Assembly: GCA_029718625.1 (NCBI GenBank)
Contig: CM056379.1
Coordinates: 60,229,626 to 60,293,625, forward strand
Source of the DNA: Synaphobranchus kaupii
Taxonomy: Eukaryota > Chordata > Actinopteri > Anguilliformes > Synaphobranchidae
DNA length: 64,000 bases
Reading direction: 5' to 3'
A program made the translations under genes and the position numbers. The notes below the pieces were generated by a model. It made no database searches. It was given only the letters and a program-made list of their open reading frames with translations, and was not told where the DNA came from. This document shows, one piece after another, positions 22,401 to 34,755 of the stretch. Positions within the stretch are counted from its first letter, which is position 1; each line of letters opens with the position of its first letter.

Positions 22401-25400
22401 GATAATTTATACACATCACGCGCTGCTGTTGTCACTGCTTTAACAAACATTGCTGCTCACCCTCCGCCCTCCTTGGATCTGCTCTATGTACTGGGGGTTT
22501 TGGTATTTATCTCTGGTTTAGTAGGGGAGATGTGTCGTGCTCCCTGTTTGATAGGTAGTGCACGCTGACTAAAGGACATACAGCAGATCCATTCAGTGCC
22601 AAACCAAAATAATTGTATATTAATTATACTCAAATTCATATCAATACATGAGTTATCCTGACAGAATTGTGCACATTTCAGTCTGAGCTTAGGAACTTAC
22701 AGCTTCCTGTCCAGATAAAAGTCATGAGAGAGTGATAATGTGAAAAAGTGAAACAATGGTTTAATGAAAAAAAGGAAAGAATAATTTGACACCTACATCA
22801 AAAGAAAAAACTGACATGTTACGATGCATAAGAGAGAGAGGAAGTAGAGGAAATAGAGCTTTCTGTATTTTTTGTAGAGATTAGTTGTTACACTGTCTGC
22901 TAAGGGATGTTGAGTATTTGTACATGTGTTTGAAAGATCTGCCAGATGTGACGGCTTGGAGGATTGAGGTTAGAGTTCCATGTTCGGATCCAATTGAGAA
23001 ACAGTATCTCTGCTCATAGAGCTTTCTGAGGCGTGGAATGGGTTATGGAAGTTTATGATAGAACAGCTTTCTCCTAGTAATAGCAGTGTCTGAGTAGGAG
23101 ACTGCAGTTTGTTTGTAGGTGGAGGTTATTAAAACCTGAGGCCGACAAATGAGCTTTTTGTAAAAGCTACTACATATAACACAATTAACTACTAATAACA
23201 CAGGTGTCACAGTAACACCTGAAACAAGAGGCATGCATTAGCTAAAACCTTTTTAGTAAAAAATGTAATTATGCACATGCATTTATGCCTTTAACAAACT
23301 GAAATAAATTGTGCTCTCAAGTAGGCCTACCCATGACGACTTGTTTAATGCTGGTAGTTTTAAAGAGGAACTGAGAGACAAAGCCACAGAAGTTCTGCTC
23401 TTTATCTGACTCATCAAACAGTCCCGTGCAATCAGATGATGGGGAAATGAGGCATACCGGTGTTCTATCTGTACCTTCCCAACTGCAAAACGGTCCTAGA
23501 TAGACGTGATGAATGCAGGTATTTACTGCTGTCTCATGAAGTTCTATTGGTATCAGGCACCATTAAAAGATTATCATTGCATACTGCCCACATTGTGGAT
23601 CCACCCTCCATTCCCTCTTCACAAAACCATGACTAACACGTCACACTTGAGCATACACCATCTTCACCAGGGTCTTGTTTTACAGGAGTACTATAACCTG
23701 TCTGAGCCTCATTATGCAGGCCTGGAAAAAAATTTTTTGTTATAAAACCCATGTCAATGGCATGCACCATGCATGATTCAGTCTGGACAACCCATCAAAC
23801 TGTTAAGACCCCACACCAGCAGAGATGTTTGATACACCTGCAGTCTCCAGCTGGGTTGTTGACCCAGCTGAATGAGGACACATTTGGACTCTAGGGGAGT
23901 CCACTTGGGCAGCTTGACTCTCACACCCACTATTTGTTCAAGTAGCATCTAATGGGCAGCTGCTACAACACAATTGCCCCCCTAGCCTCTTCAGCCTTAG
24001 GGAAAGGCACTAGAAAAATGAATTAACAAACATATCTTGCCAAATGATGAAAGGAACTGTTAATTTGGGGGTCATTTTCATTGACCAGTGAAATACAAAG
24101 ATGTTTGCTGATTGAAAATGTTTTTTTCCTGGTGCATTTTTCCAAAAGTGAAAAACTCTACAGAACCGCTAATCCCCCCCTCCCCCCCCCCCCCCCCCTT
24201 TCTCTCTTTCTTTGGCTCCTGTGATTGTTCTCAGCTACTATTATACCCAAAAAAGGTGACATAACACAAACGTTTTTTGAACCTGTATGTAGTCATATGC
24301 AATTATAACTGTTGATATAAAGTAGGACAAGAACTAATGAAACAGCCAAAGATAGCAAGTCACAAAAAAAGTGTCATTGGATTGTCATCCACCGGTTTAC
24401 TTATTAGTTATTAATTTCAAAATAGGTTCTTAGATATAAAATAATGGAGTAACACGTCAGTGCTAAGGTGAGCAGAAATTGACAAAGGATTCAAATTCTT
24501 GAAATTAATGTATTTTGAAGGCACTATGTGATGCAGCAACCTCTGCCTTAGCTTTGACAGTCTCTCTATCAGCGTGTTTCAGTCATCACCTCCCACCTTG
24601 TGGTCAATCAGCTCTGCTGTTTTCCTTTAAGCCCACCAACAGCCTTGCTTGGTGAAAGTACCCCCCCCCCCCCCCCCCCCCATGACACACATACAGGTAC
24701 ATACACATGCAGACACACGTGCAGGAGGATTAATAAACCCAGAGGCTCGATGACAGCTTAAAAACATAACACTTCTGCACCACTTCAAAACTGCATCAGG
24801 TGGAGAATGGGGTAGCCATGCGACAGCCTCATAAATCCAGAGCTCGCCTCTTTTGTCTCTGGTGTTTGCAGTCCTGTCCCACCTGCTAGCGCTGCCTTGT
24901 TCCCCCACACGCCACACAAACCTGCCTTGTTTAGTCTGTTTGAGGCTTTGTTTACTTTCTGTCTTTCTTCATGCTCATCCTCAACGCCTGAGGTGCCATC
25001 AGAACAGGCCTGACAATTCAAGGCCTCCCACCTGTCAGCAACCAAAGAGAATGAGGGAGCTTGAGCAAGTTTTGTTAGAGGCCATGTGCACTGTACACTG
25101 AATCTGCATTATATCCTGTGCCGTCACACTAATTTTGGTTTCTTCTGATCATGCCAGGTGTGGTGAATCTCTATGGTTCATCATTTCTGGTGGTTTTACA
25201 TTTTTTACGTGGTAAACAAAAAAAATGATGATAATAAATGTTTAAGTAATTTATTCAAAAATGTAAAAACATCATACTGCAAAATCAGAAATGTAAATAG
25301 TTAATGGTACTACTGAAAAATGAATTTACAAGGAATTTACAGGCCAAGTGCTGTGATCAAGTATAGCTGTGATGAACACATCAAAATTAGAACTCCATTA

Positions 25401-27904
25401 TCACACGTTTAAGTCTAGACTGTGACCTTAAAGTTCCACAGACAGACCCTCATAAATTAAGAAACCATCAGGCTTCACAGGGCTCCAAAACCTGATAAGG
25501 CTTTTAAGTTTTCCTGTGACAATTAATTACCAATAGCCATGATTGCCCTTATTTTGGTTGCATACCACAGGCTATTAGCACTCATAATTTGGGGGCCATT
25601 ATGGGCAGTCTATATGACTACTTATGGGCTCCTTTCCTACTCTGGTAGAGTTGAATCACCACAAAAAAACTGCAAAGGTGTGGGTCAATTTTGCAGTAGG
25701 CAAAAAAGTTAATTTTATTACAGACGTTGATTATAATGGACTGCATGTAAAAAAACAAGAATTTCCTATTTTAGTATGAAAGGTTTCTCAGCGGACAAAA
25801 CAAGGAAAAGCAAGATTATATGTTATGGTTACAGGAGATATAAATTTTAGCACACTCAACATTCATAGCAAAGATGCTTGACCCTGGAAGAGGAAAGAGA
25901 GAATATCTGTGCCGCAGGACTGTCTCTCTGTATTTAAAAAATTGGAACTCTTGAAAGCCCTCTTGTCCCTCAAAAAATATACGAAACAACCAATAACTCA
26001 GAAGTATGGATGTTCTTCAGCAATCTCTTTGTCCCCTGCAGCCAAGGACTTACCATATCACCACCAAGTATGCATGATTTGTTTTCCTTCCCTGTGAAAT
26101 ACACAGCAAGTGCCAAGAAAGGCCATTTATGGATTTTATCTAACCACAGGAAACGGCAGCAAGTCCAGCTAAAGACATCCAGAACCCCCTTTCTGTGGCC
26201 TAATAAATGCTCATAAATTTTCTCTCATGACATTTCAGTGCACTGAAAGCATCCGTCGATCTCATCCCCCAACCATCACTCTCACCATTACTGAAATTCA
26301 CATACTCTGTACTCAGGGTGGAAAATAAGTCATACACTGTACTCGAGTGTGCTATGGATCTTTTGTATAGTGTAATCATTTTGTCTCTTATAGGAAGTTA
26401 TGGAATTTTGTTGTAGGTTTGATCTTAATTTTGGACCACGGTCGTTATGCATGCTCTTGCAGTGCACCACCTGAACAACATTCTTGAACCATGATAAATC
26501 AACACAAAGTGCTGTGGGTCAGGGTAAGGGGGGGTGTGACATTTCATTTCTGAGAATGCGTAGTACAGATGGACAAATTGTAGCCTGCAGCCCATCCCCT
26601 TTTCACTATAGCCCATCAGTTCCTGTCCTAGCCCATCCACCCACCTTCGCTTCTTGTTACTCCTCTGATCTAGACAGCTGTCAGTGCAGGAAGTTTCCAC
26701 ACAGATCTCTCTGTTTCCATCAATCATGACTGGGAAACAATATGCACCAAGAACAGCTCAAACAATGCGATCGATGGTCAGCTCCTATTTGGTGAGATTG
26801 CACATGGGTACAAAGTGACAGGAAGTAAAAATCATCTTAACACCAAAAAATATCTTTTATTTTGAAGAAGCGTGAAAATAAAACCAACGTTTTGGAAAGT
26901 TTGACAATCACAACATTACTTACAAGATCTTGCTCTCAGGAAATGGATTATAAATAGATGCCACTGTCAGCCCCCTCACCACCATCTCTTATCTCCACCC
27001 CTACTGGGTTATCCATTTTCCTGAATTTATCAATTTACCTCGAGGACACTATGGTTTAAAGAGGACATTTTATTTTATTGGTCTACAGAAAGAACAGCCT
27101 CCTTAGGTTTTGTGATCAGCTCATAGATTGTAGATATAGCCTCAACATACAGATAATATAATTTCATTTCACAATGTCATTGCTGTTTAAACATTTTACT
27201 CTATTTTCTACAACAGCACAAGTGGTTTCTCATAGTGTTGTCTCTGTTGGTGAAAGGTACCAGGATCTTGAGCTGATGACAAATGCTAGGAGTCTGTCAG
27301 CTCCTCTCCAGTTTTTTCCAAGAATTTGTCCCCCCGTGGAGTTAATGAACAACACACTTGGACAGCTAGTGATTGTTGGCCCACACACCCTCAGAACAGC
27401 TTGTGAATAAGCGACCAGATATATACTCATTCTGGTTAGAGATTTATGTTGTTTTAGATCTAAATATAACCCTAGGGAAAGAGCAATCCTGAACTGCAGA
27501 ACAGGCATTCCAGAAGAACTTATCCCCTGCCTTTTCCCTTTAAAGTGCACATACCTTCCAGTGACATTATAGGGGTGTCTAGCTGCTCTGTCGATCTTCC
27601 TATTTGGTTTCAATGTTTTGTCTTGATCCAATTTTTTTCCTTTTTCTTCTTGCATGTAATCTCCCATCGCAGCTAGTTTCTTCTTTGCTGTTTTCAGACA
27701 TAGATAACTGCTTCAGATTGTCATAGATTTAACCCTTTGTGCTTTTGTTTCCCCTTCTCATCCTTCATCTCCCATATCAAAAACATCCTGAAGCTGTATG
27801 CATGATAAAATTTTTGCTGGTGAACAAAATTATCTAAAATGATGTTGTGCAATTGCATAGTAAGTTATCTATGTGGGGCAGGGGTCTATCTCACACGATT
27901 AATA
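22401..27904. other. Intergenic, no gene recognised
   Basis: About 5.5 kb with no convincing exon. It includes two poly(C) tracts (24174-24198, and 24661-24681 with about 21 consecutive C) and scattered short frames without motifs. Part may be conserved regulatory DNA, which sequence alone cannot show. Confidence 0.5.
24661..24681. repeat. Poly(C) tract
   Basis: About 21 consecutive C. A similar interrupted tract lies at 24174-24198. Both are prone to replication slippage and to sequencing error. Confidence 0.9.
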
Positions 27905-27918
27905 ATGGCCCCGGACTG

Positions 27919-28475
27919 TCAATTACACCGCCCAGACCTGGCCATGTCCAGGTGTACCAGGGGGTTATTGTCCGTGAACACGGTGACCTGGTCACCCCAT
28001 AGGTAGTCCGTCATGGCCCATTTTAGGGCCAACAGTTCCAGCTTGAAGGAGCTGTAGTTCTGATCATTCCTCTCGGGGGGATGTAGGCTCCGGCTGGTGT
28101 AAGCAATCACCCTCTCCTGTCCATCTTGCACCTGGACCAGCGCCGCTCCCAGCCCATCCAGGCTGGTGTACAACCGGAATGGGAGTGTAAAGTCCGCAAA
28201 CGCCAGCACTGGTGCAGTCAGCAGGGCCCTCTTCAGTTCCTCGAACACCTGCTGACACTCCTCAGTCCAGGTAATGGGCTGCGTCTTCTTCCTTCGAGCC
28301 GTGGTCACCACCAGCAGTTGTTTAATGGGTGCTGCGATACGAGCAAAAGCGGGGGTGAAACGCCGATAATAGCCCGCAAAGCCAAGGAACGCCCATACCT
28401 GACACACCGTCTCTGGCTGTGGCCACTCCCAGACCGCTGCGGTCTTCTCCGGGTCCGTCGCCACCCCCCTGCATA
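27919..28475 (-). pseudogene. Gypsy reverse transcriptase connection and RNase H fragment
   Basis: The open frame begins at ATDPEKTAAVWEWPQP and continues FLGFAGYYRRF (the RT thumb region), ITWTEECQQVFEELK, APVLAFADF, then the RNase H part: YTSLDGLGAALVQ, ERVIAYTSRSL, ELLALKWAM and VFTDNNPLVHL. This layout is diagnostic of Ty3/gypsy pol. The frame stops shortly after TDNNPL, before the rest of RNase H and integrase. Upstream it joins a deleted RT at about 28470-28478. Confidence 0.85.
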
Positions 28476-28965
28476 CGATTAAAGTGGTATAGGTCCGCGG
28501 GATCTACCTCCACCTGCCAGTAGCCACTAGCCAGGTCCAAGGTGGAATACCACTCTGCCCGCTTCAGTCCCGTCAAGGACTCTTCAATCCGGGGCAGATG
28601 GTAAGCATCACAGTGCGTCACAGCATTGTGCCGCCGGTAGTCCATGCAGAACCACCAGGCCCCTGTCCTTCTTCCTTACGAGGACTACCGGCGTGGCCGG
28701 CACTTTCGGCGATCATCCTGCTCTCGAGCATCTCCCACAGCAGGGACCACAGCTCTGGAAAGAGACTAGGAGGGAGAGGGCGATACCTTTCATGACTAGA
28801 AGGAGCATCTCCTGTAGGAATGTTATGGAGAACAGTGTTGGTCTTTCTGAAGTCCTCCTCGTGGGCCACAAACACCCCAGCCCACCAATGAATCAGCCCC
28901 CGGAACCGTTGTTGCTGGTCGGGTGTTAGGCCCTCGGCTTTGGGCCTGTCTTGGGGTTTTCTCAC
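28476..28965 (-). pseudogene. Gypsy reverse transcriptase N-terminal fragment, catalytic core deleted
   Basis: Minus-strand frames give MDYRRHNAVT, DAYHLPRIEESL, STLDLASGYWQVEV and LYHFNRM, the early fingers/palm motifs including the first catalytic Asp (LDLASGYWQ). The sequence then jumps directly to GGVATDPEKTAA, which normally lies beyond the palm, so the YxDD catalytic segment is absent. A frameshift separates the part at 28618-28965, which carries the HEEDF and RYRPLPPSL pieces. Confidence 0.8.
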
Positions 28966-29752
28966 CCCCGTCCACGATCAGTTCCTCGGGGCTGGGGGTC
29001 TGCAGCACCGTGTCGCGGCCTCCCTGTACCTGAGAGGGGTGAAGACCGGCAATTGTTTCCAGGGGGCGCCGTCGGGACAATTCAATGGGGTAGGGATGAA
29101 CATTTGCAATGCGTAGGAGGACCCGGCCTCCTCGTACCTGGACCAAGCATTGGGCCACCTTCCACTCACCCCCATTGTCCACGCCTTCGACCAGTCCAGA
29201 CTGCCCCTCTACCAGACCTCCTCCACTCACTTGGACCCAGCGTAGTACCTCAGAATGAGCCGGCACTTGGACAGGATCTCCCCGGGTGAGGCAGGCATTC
29301 CCCAACTGGTTCGGGACAGGGGTGTGGTTCTGGAGGCGGTAGCAGACCGTAAATGCCTTCTCCCCATTCATGGTGCATCTTCCCCTGCTGGCTAGCCACA
29401 AATGTTAGTGCCCCTGACTGTGTTCCCCACATCACTTCCCCCCAACAGTGCTGAATCACATTAATTCCTAGAACCCCACAGTCAGACCCCAAACAATAGT
29501 CCCCACGCAATCAGCACTCCCTTCCCAGGTACGTGGACCCCCCCCCCCCACTACAAAGTCCATTACCACATCCAATGAAGGGGATCTGTAGCCCGTTGGC
29601 GGCCCGCAGGTTGAGCCACTCCAGGACAGCGGGATTCTACATGGAGTTCCCTGAACCATCGCGGTAATACCCCTCGTTAAACAGGGTAACTTGCGAGCCG
29701 GTGTCCAATAAGCCCGGGAACCTCCGCACACCGACCTCCACCCTGGGGGCAC
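28966..29752 (-). pseudogene. Gypsy aspartic protease and linker fragment
   Basis: At about 29690-29720 the minus strand encodes FPGLLDTGSQVTLFN, the protease active site, with the translation split between frames. This is followed by a segment rich in Gly and Leu (WLNLRAANGLQIP, GVLGINV). The downstream frame (28823-29401) reads LQNHTPVPNQ, VQVPAHSEVLRWVQV and NVHPYPIELSRR, a spacer typical of fish gypsy polyproteins. Frameshifts and a poly(G) run (29540-29551) break it. Confidence 0.7.
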
Positions 29753-30130
29753 CTACCCACTCGTTCCCTCTGTCATTCCTCTTCCTCTGGGCCCCGTCTT
29801 CGCCCCACCCACGTGCCCTACCATGGCCGGGGGTTGGAGTTTAAGAGGCCCTCTCTCACCGACGTGCCGGGCACCTTCACTGCACATGGCCACCCCTCTC
29901 CGCACTCACAGCACATGGGCCTCCCTTTTTCGTCCCAGCGATACAGAAGGAGTGCTGTTCTGTAAGGGGGGCATAATGGTGATTAGTAACAGCCCCCCGG
30001 GGCTCATTACCCCCAGACAGGGGGGCAAAGGGCTCTGGAGCGCACTGCTGCCTCAACTCGGTGATCAGGGTCCTCCCTAAGAATCGTGTACGTTCTCGGA
30101 ATTCTCCGTTTTCTATGCTTCTACCGGCAG

Positions 30131-30898
30131 CTACATTATTTACTTTTAAGCCATGTTTCCTGTTGGGATAGCACAGAGCTTAGCTATTTTCTATCCATAA
30201 AAAATTTGTTGGAGGTGGCACAGGCAAGTATACAAGCAAAAATATAAAAAGTTAAAAGAGAATCTTAAAAATATATCAAAGTTATAAGTGTACAGGGCAT
30301 GTGTTACCAAGGCTTTTAATGTAAAACAGGAAAAATAAAAGATAATAAAATATAATAAAATAGAGCACTGATCATAAATATATAATAAATAGTAAATAAT
30401 TCAGAGAAGTAGGCTCTTTATGGGCGAGGCATGTCGAACCTCAGAGCCAATCGAAACTAGGAAGGTGTTAATGGACAGCTGATTATAGTCTGTCCCTCAA
30501 ATTGAAGCCCGCCCCCAGAAAGCATGGTTTAACAAGCATATTTGTGTTACTTATTACAGGTATTTAGAGATCGTAAATACGTTGTATATTATATTAAGCG
30601 ACTTCTAAAACACTTAAACTTTCGTTATATGGAAAAAAACTAAAAAATATATTTTGCGCACTACTGTGAATTGCAGAAGTACGACTTGCGAACCGTTTTA
30701 CCAGCACACATCACATATGCGCGATCCTATAGATGTGTTCTCTTCAAAGGACGCCATGCGATAACTCCTCCAAGATCAGCCATTACAATGCTGGCTACAG
30801 ACCTGTAAACTATTTTATAGCTAATTTCGTTCATTGATTAAATGCGTGTTTTAATTCGCATATCTAATGTCATATACCAGTTTCATTTAATCAATTAT
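30131..30898. other. Intergenic, no gene recognised
   Basis: AT-rich with homopolymer A runs; no LTR of the preceding gypsy remnant was recognised here. Confidence 0.5.
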
Positions 30899-31070
30899 GG
30901 GCTTGCCCAGTTACCCCACAAAGGCCGGGCCCATTGCTGGTCAGCCCATGTTGGGCCCACAGTGTTTTTCACCTCTGGGCCTCATGTGGGTTTTTATGTG
31001 GGCAGCCTGCACTTGGGCTTGCCCACAGAAAACCCCACAGAATACACCATGCTGGGCCCATAGCATTTTC
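30899..31070. repeat. Degenerate TGGGCCCA-type repeat cluster
   Basis: The palindromic core GGGCCCA recurs at about 30927, 30952 and 31055, with related TGTGGGCAGC, GGGCTTGCCCAC and GGGCCTCATG units between. It is a degenerate tandem array of self-complementary GGGC/GCCC words. The frames through it are by-products. Confidence 0.6.
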
Positions 31071-31792
31071 TTACCTACAGGTAAGAAAATATCCAAGAAT
31101 AATCAATGCAATACGTTCTCAGGTGGGGTTGGCATAATGGCTCATATGGTCTAGCCATGGAATGACATTACAAAAAAAAATAATAAATGAATAAAAAATA
31201 AATAAACTGATCAGTTCCCAATTCTCATCTGCTCCAAAATATCAGCAGGGATTTGTGTACTTAAACACAAATTAAACGTTTATTTGAATGAATCTATATT
31301 TATCTAAGCAACAGAAGTCATTAATTCAATAATGAATTTGGCTGATCACATAGACAGTAGCCAAGCTGATCACATATAAAGAAAACTTGCAAGCTTAACT
31401 AAGGTTAATGAGCTAATTCAGTACGTATATTTAATACAGCAAAGCATTGATCATCTTAAATGGCAGACTGGCAAGCTAGATAGCTAGACAATAGGAAGTA
31501 AGCTAACAAATGTTACTAACTACTGTCAGAAGATCTCATGGCCAATTACACTGATATGTGCTAAGTGAGGTCGACCCCAAAAACCTACAACTTCAGAGCG
31601 CAAACACAGACACAGATATATCCAGAAAAAAATATTATCTGCAATAATTTGATTGACTGCAAATTGATTAGCTGTCTTGAATAAATTTTAATAGATTTTC
31701 CGATCAAAGTCTGAAAATTGAATGCAGTGATCTAACAGTAGAAGTAATATAACCCAAAATCATTAAAACAACACACATTTATGCACATGAAG
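31071..31792. other. Intergenic, no gene recognised
   Basis: AT-rich sequence up to the Tc1-like element; contains an A/T-rich stretch near 31170-31205. Confidence 0.5.
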
Positions 31793-32125
31793 TACAAACC
31801 CCAATTCCAAAAAAGTTGGGACAGTGTATAAAATGAAAATAAAAACAGAAAGCAATTATTTGCAAATCCTTTTTGACCTGTATTCATTTGAAAACAGTAC
31901 AAAGACAAGATATTTAATGTTTTAACTAATCAACTATTGTTTTTTGTAAATATACGCTCATTCTAAATTTGATGCCTGCAACACATCCCAAAAAAGTTGG
32001 GACAGGAGCATGTTTACCACTGTGTTACATCACCTTTCCTTTTAACAACACTCAGTAATCTTTTGGGAACTGAGGACTGTTGTAGTTTTAAAAGCCTTCA
32101 GCTGCTCAACAGTCAGGGGTCTCCG

Positions 32126-32660
32126 TTATCGTATTTTGCGCTTCATAATGTGCCACACGTTTTCAATGGGAGACAGGTCTGGACTGCAGGCAGGCCAGTC
32201 AAGCACCCGCACTCTCTGACTACGAAGCCACACTGTTGTAACATCTGCAGAATGTGGCTTGGCATTGTCTTGCTGAAATAAGCAGGGACGTCCCTGAAAA
32301 AGACGTTGTCTAGATGGCAGCATATGTTGCTCCAAAATGCATATGTACCCTTCAGAGTTAATGGTGCCTTCACAGATGTGCAAGTTACCCACGCCATGGG
32401 CACTAACACACCCCCATACCATGACAGATGCTGGCTTTTGAACCTTGCGTTGGTAACAATCAGGATGGTCCTTTTCCTCTTTGGCCCGGAAAATACAACA
32501 TCCATTTTTCCAAAAACAATTTGAAAGGTGGACTCGTCAGACCACAGCACATGTTTCCACTTTATGTCAGTCCATCTCAGATGAGCTTGATCCCAGAGAC
32601 GTCGACGGCGTATGGATGTTGTTGATATATGGCTTATGCTTTGCATAGTAGAGTCTTAAC
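32126..32660 (-). pseudogene. Tc1-like transposase, DDE domain (pseudogene)
   Basis: In order on the minus strand: [26 protein letters not shown] with the first catalytic Asp, [21 protein letters not shown] with the second Asp, and [17 protein letters not shown] with the final Glu. All three catalytic residues are still readable, but the sequence is split between frames and the N-terminal part is separated by the LTR insertion. It cannot encode a working transposase as it stands. Confidence 0.85.
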
Positions 32661-32728
32661 ATGCATTTGTAGATGCAGCGATGAACTCTGTTTATACATA
32701 CATGTGGTTATATTCATTACAGAAGCAT

Positions 32729-34178
32729 TGTTACGAACCGAAAACGGGCTGGACCCAAGTGCAACGACCAGGAGACAGATTATCAGCAAGGGGTTTTTAT
32801 TATAAGCTTTGGGGTAGTCCCAAAGCTGTACAGAAAGGAAACACAGTATTTACACAGGGTGAGAGAGTTGATACGAACTGCTCCAAGCCGGAGCTGGACT
32901 TGAGTGCAGCGAACTGCTCCAAGCCGGAGCTGGACTTGAGTGCAGGTGGCGGGTTCCAAGCCGGAACTGGACTGTACTGGACCGGAGGTCCACTCAGGAA
33001 CTGGATCCCGGAATCGGCAGGTTTGCTCCAAACCGGAACTGGACTTTAACAGGAGGTGCACGAAACACCGGAACTGGACTGGAACTGGACCGGGGAGGTC
33101 CAACTGGAACTGGAATGCAGGAACAACGGGGTTGTTCCAAACCGGAACTGGACTTTTCACTGGAGGTGTACTTAACACCGGAACTGGACTGGAACTGGAC
33201 CGGGAGGTCCAGACTGGAACTGGATAGCAGGAACAACGGGGGTTGTTCCAAGCCGGAACTGGACTTTGGACTGGAGGTGCACTTAGCACCGGAACAGGAC
33301 AGGAACTGGACCGGGAGGTCCAACTGGAACTGGATAGCAGGAACAACGGGGTTGTTCCAAGCCGGAACTGGACTTTGGACTGGAGGTGCACTTAGCACTG
33401 GAACAGGACAGGAACTGGACCGGGAGGTCCAACAGGTACTGGGCTGGGTACAGAGGTAGGTGAGCGGTTGAGCCCGGTAGGGTAGAGCTGTGTGGCGGAG
33501 CTCAGCTGCGGCTGGTTGATGGTAGCTGGTTTGCCGAGGAACCTGGGACCGTAACCGCAGCGAAGGGATCCACTACGGCCGGACAGGAACCACTGCAGGA
33601 TAGCTAGGCAGAAACCCAACAGCGGACGCACTGCGAGCTGGAGGAGAGGGCACCGCAACACACACACACGCAGACTAACAGCTACAGACTGGTAGGTGCA
33701 GGAACAGCTGGTAATTCGAGGGAGACAGGTTAGAAACACACAAACAGCAAATTGTTAGGGCTAGATAGCTACCAACTGGAGGGTAGGAGAACTGGAAGCT
33801 GAACAGGTATTAAACCCGTAACCAAGCAAACAGTAAACGTGACTAGAAACCTGAAGACCATGAAACACACAAGGTAGTTTAACGAACTGGCGCCGACTAG
33901 CAGCCAGACGGGGGTTTAAGTAGGAAGGTGAGATTGAAACTAAATGCCGAACAGGTGAGGAATGTAACTGAGAGTGATTGAAACAAACAGGTGCGGAATG
34001 AATGTCATGAATGGGGGAAAGAGATAGGTGGAAACCAAAGTGGAAAGCCGATAGAAACAAACAGAGGGGAAACGCCCAGCCTGTAGCAAAGGGGAAAACA
34101 TGGATAGGAGAATCCAACATGACACGGAAGTAACAGGGAAAAACATGGAAAAGGACTGGAAGGGAACGGGACATTACA
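32729..34178 (-). mobile_element. Solo LTR of a gypsy-type element, inverted
   Basis: It starts TGTTACGAACC and ends CATTACA, the inverse of the LTR ends at 45735 and 50642 (TGT...ACA). The flanking pentamers AGCAT (32724-32728) and AACAT (34179-34183) match at four of five positions and fit a 5-bp target duplication. It interrupts the transposase of the surrounding Tc1-like element, so it is younger. At 1450 bp it is longer than its relatives because of an expanded internal minisatellite. No internal retroelement genes remain, so it arose by LTR-LTR recombination. Confidence 0.85.
32876..33445. repeat. Minisatellite inside the LTR
   Basis: Units containing CCAAGCCGGAACTGGACTT and GGAACTGGACCGGGAGGTCC recur about seven times with higher-order periods of roughly 90-120 bases. 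The two other LTR copies have the same CCAGTTCCGGCTTGGAAC core in only four or five 40-base units. All open frames here, on both strands, are repeat artefacts. Confidence 0.85.
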
Positions 34179-34183
34179 AACAT

Positions 34184-34440
34184 GTCAGTTTTTAATGCAG
34201 TGCCGTCCAAGGGATCGAAGGTCACGGGCATTCAATATTGGTTTTCGGCCTTGCTCTTTATGCACAGAGATTTTTCCAGATTCTCTGAATCTTTTAATAA
34301 TATTATGGACTGTAATTCCTTCCCTAAATTCCTTGCAATCGTGCATTGAGAATCGTTGTTGTTGGACTATTCGTTCATGCAGTTTTTCGCAAAGTGGCAA
34401 ACCTCAACCCATCCTTGCATGTAAATGCCAGAGCCTTTGA
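34184..34440 (-). pseudogene. Tc1-like transposase, N-terminal DNA-binding part
   Basis: The minus-strand frame covers CKEFREGITVHNIIKRFRESG and GRKPILNARDLRSL, the paired-type helix-turn-helix and its GRP-like linker. It is the 5' portion of the transposase continued at 32660 and below, beyond the LTR. Confidence 0.8.
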
Positions 34441-34755
34441 GGATGCTCCTTTTATATCCAGTCATGATAGCATCACCTTTTACCTATTCACCTGTTTACC
34501 TGTGGAATGTTCCAAACAGGAAGTTTTTTGAACATTCCACAACCATTTGAACATTTTTTTCCTCTGTCCCAGATTTTTTGGAAATTCTGAATTAGCGTAT
34601 ATTTACAAAAATCAATAGTTGATAAGGTAAAACATTAAATATCTTTGTACCGTTTTCAATTAAGTATATGTAAAAAGAGAATTTACAAATAACTGCTTTC
34701 TGCTTTTATTTGCATTTTACATACTGTCCCAACTTTTTTGGAATTGGGGTTTGTA

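Larger units (their letters stand above)
27905..30130 (-). mobile_element. Ty3/gypsy retrotransposon remnant (gag end to RNase H)
   Basis: On the minus strand, in order from high to low coordinates: a Cys-rich gag-like segment (about 29870-29945), a protease with the LLDTG-type site (about 29690-29720), a linker domain, reverse-transcriptase N-terminal motifs, and RNase H ending at 27919. The pieces lie in several frames with shifts and an internal deletion. No LTRs or integrase were seen, and both ends are ill-defined. The element is dead. Confidence 0.8.
31795..34753 (-). mobile_element. Tc1/mariner-like transposon, complete ends, split by an LTR
   Basis: The ends CAAACCCCAATTCCAAAAAA and its inverse lie next to TA dinucleotides at 31793-31794 and 34754-34755, the Tc1/mariner target duplication. 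The inverted termini extend about 80 bases (TTGGGACAGT, AACAGAAAGCA). Removing the LTR at 32729-34178 leaves an element of about 1.5 kb, the usual Tc1 size, with a transposase on the minus strand (34400 to 32110). Fragments of the same family occur at 17705, 39988 and 40381. Confidence 0.9.

Noticed and set aside
32783..33459. Long Ser/Pro/Val or Gly/Thr-rich frames of up to 202 codons on both strands
   Set aside because: They are products of the minisatellite inside the LTR; every frame stays open because the unit lacks stops.
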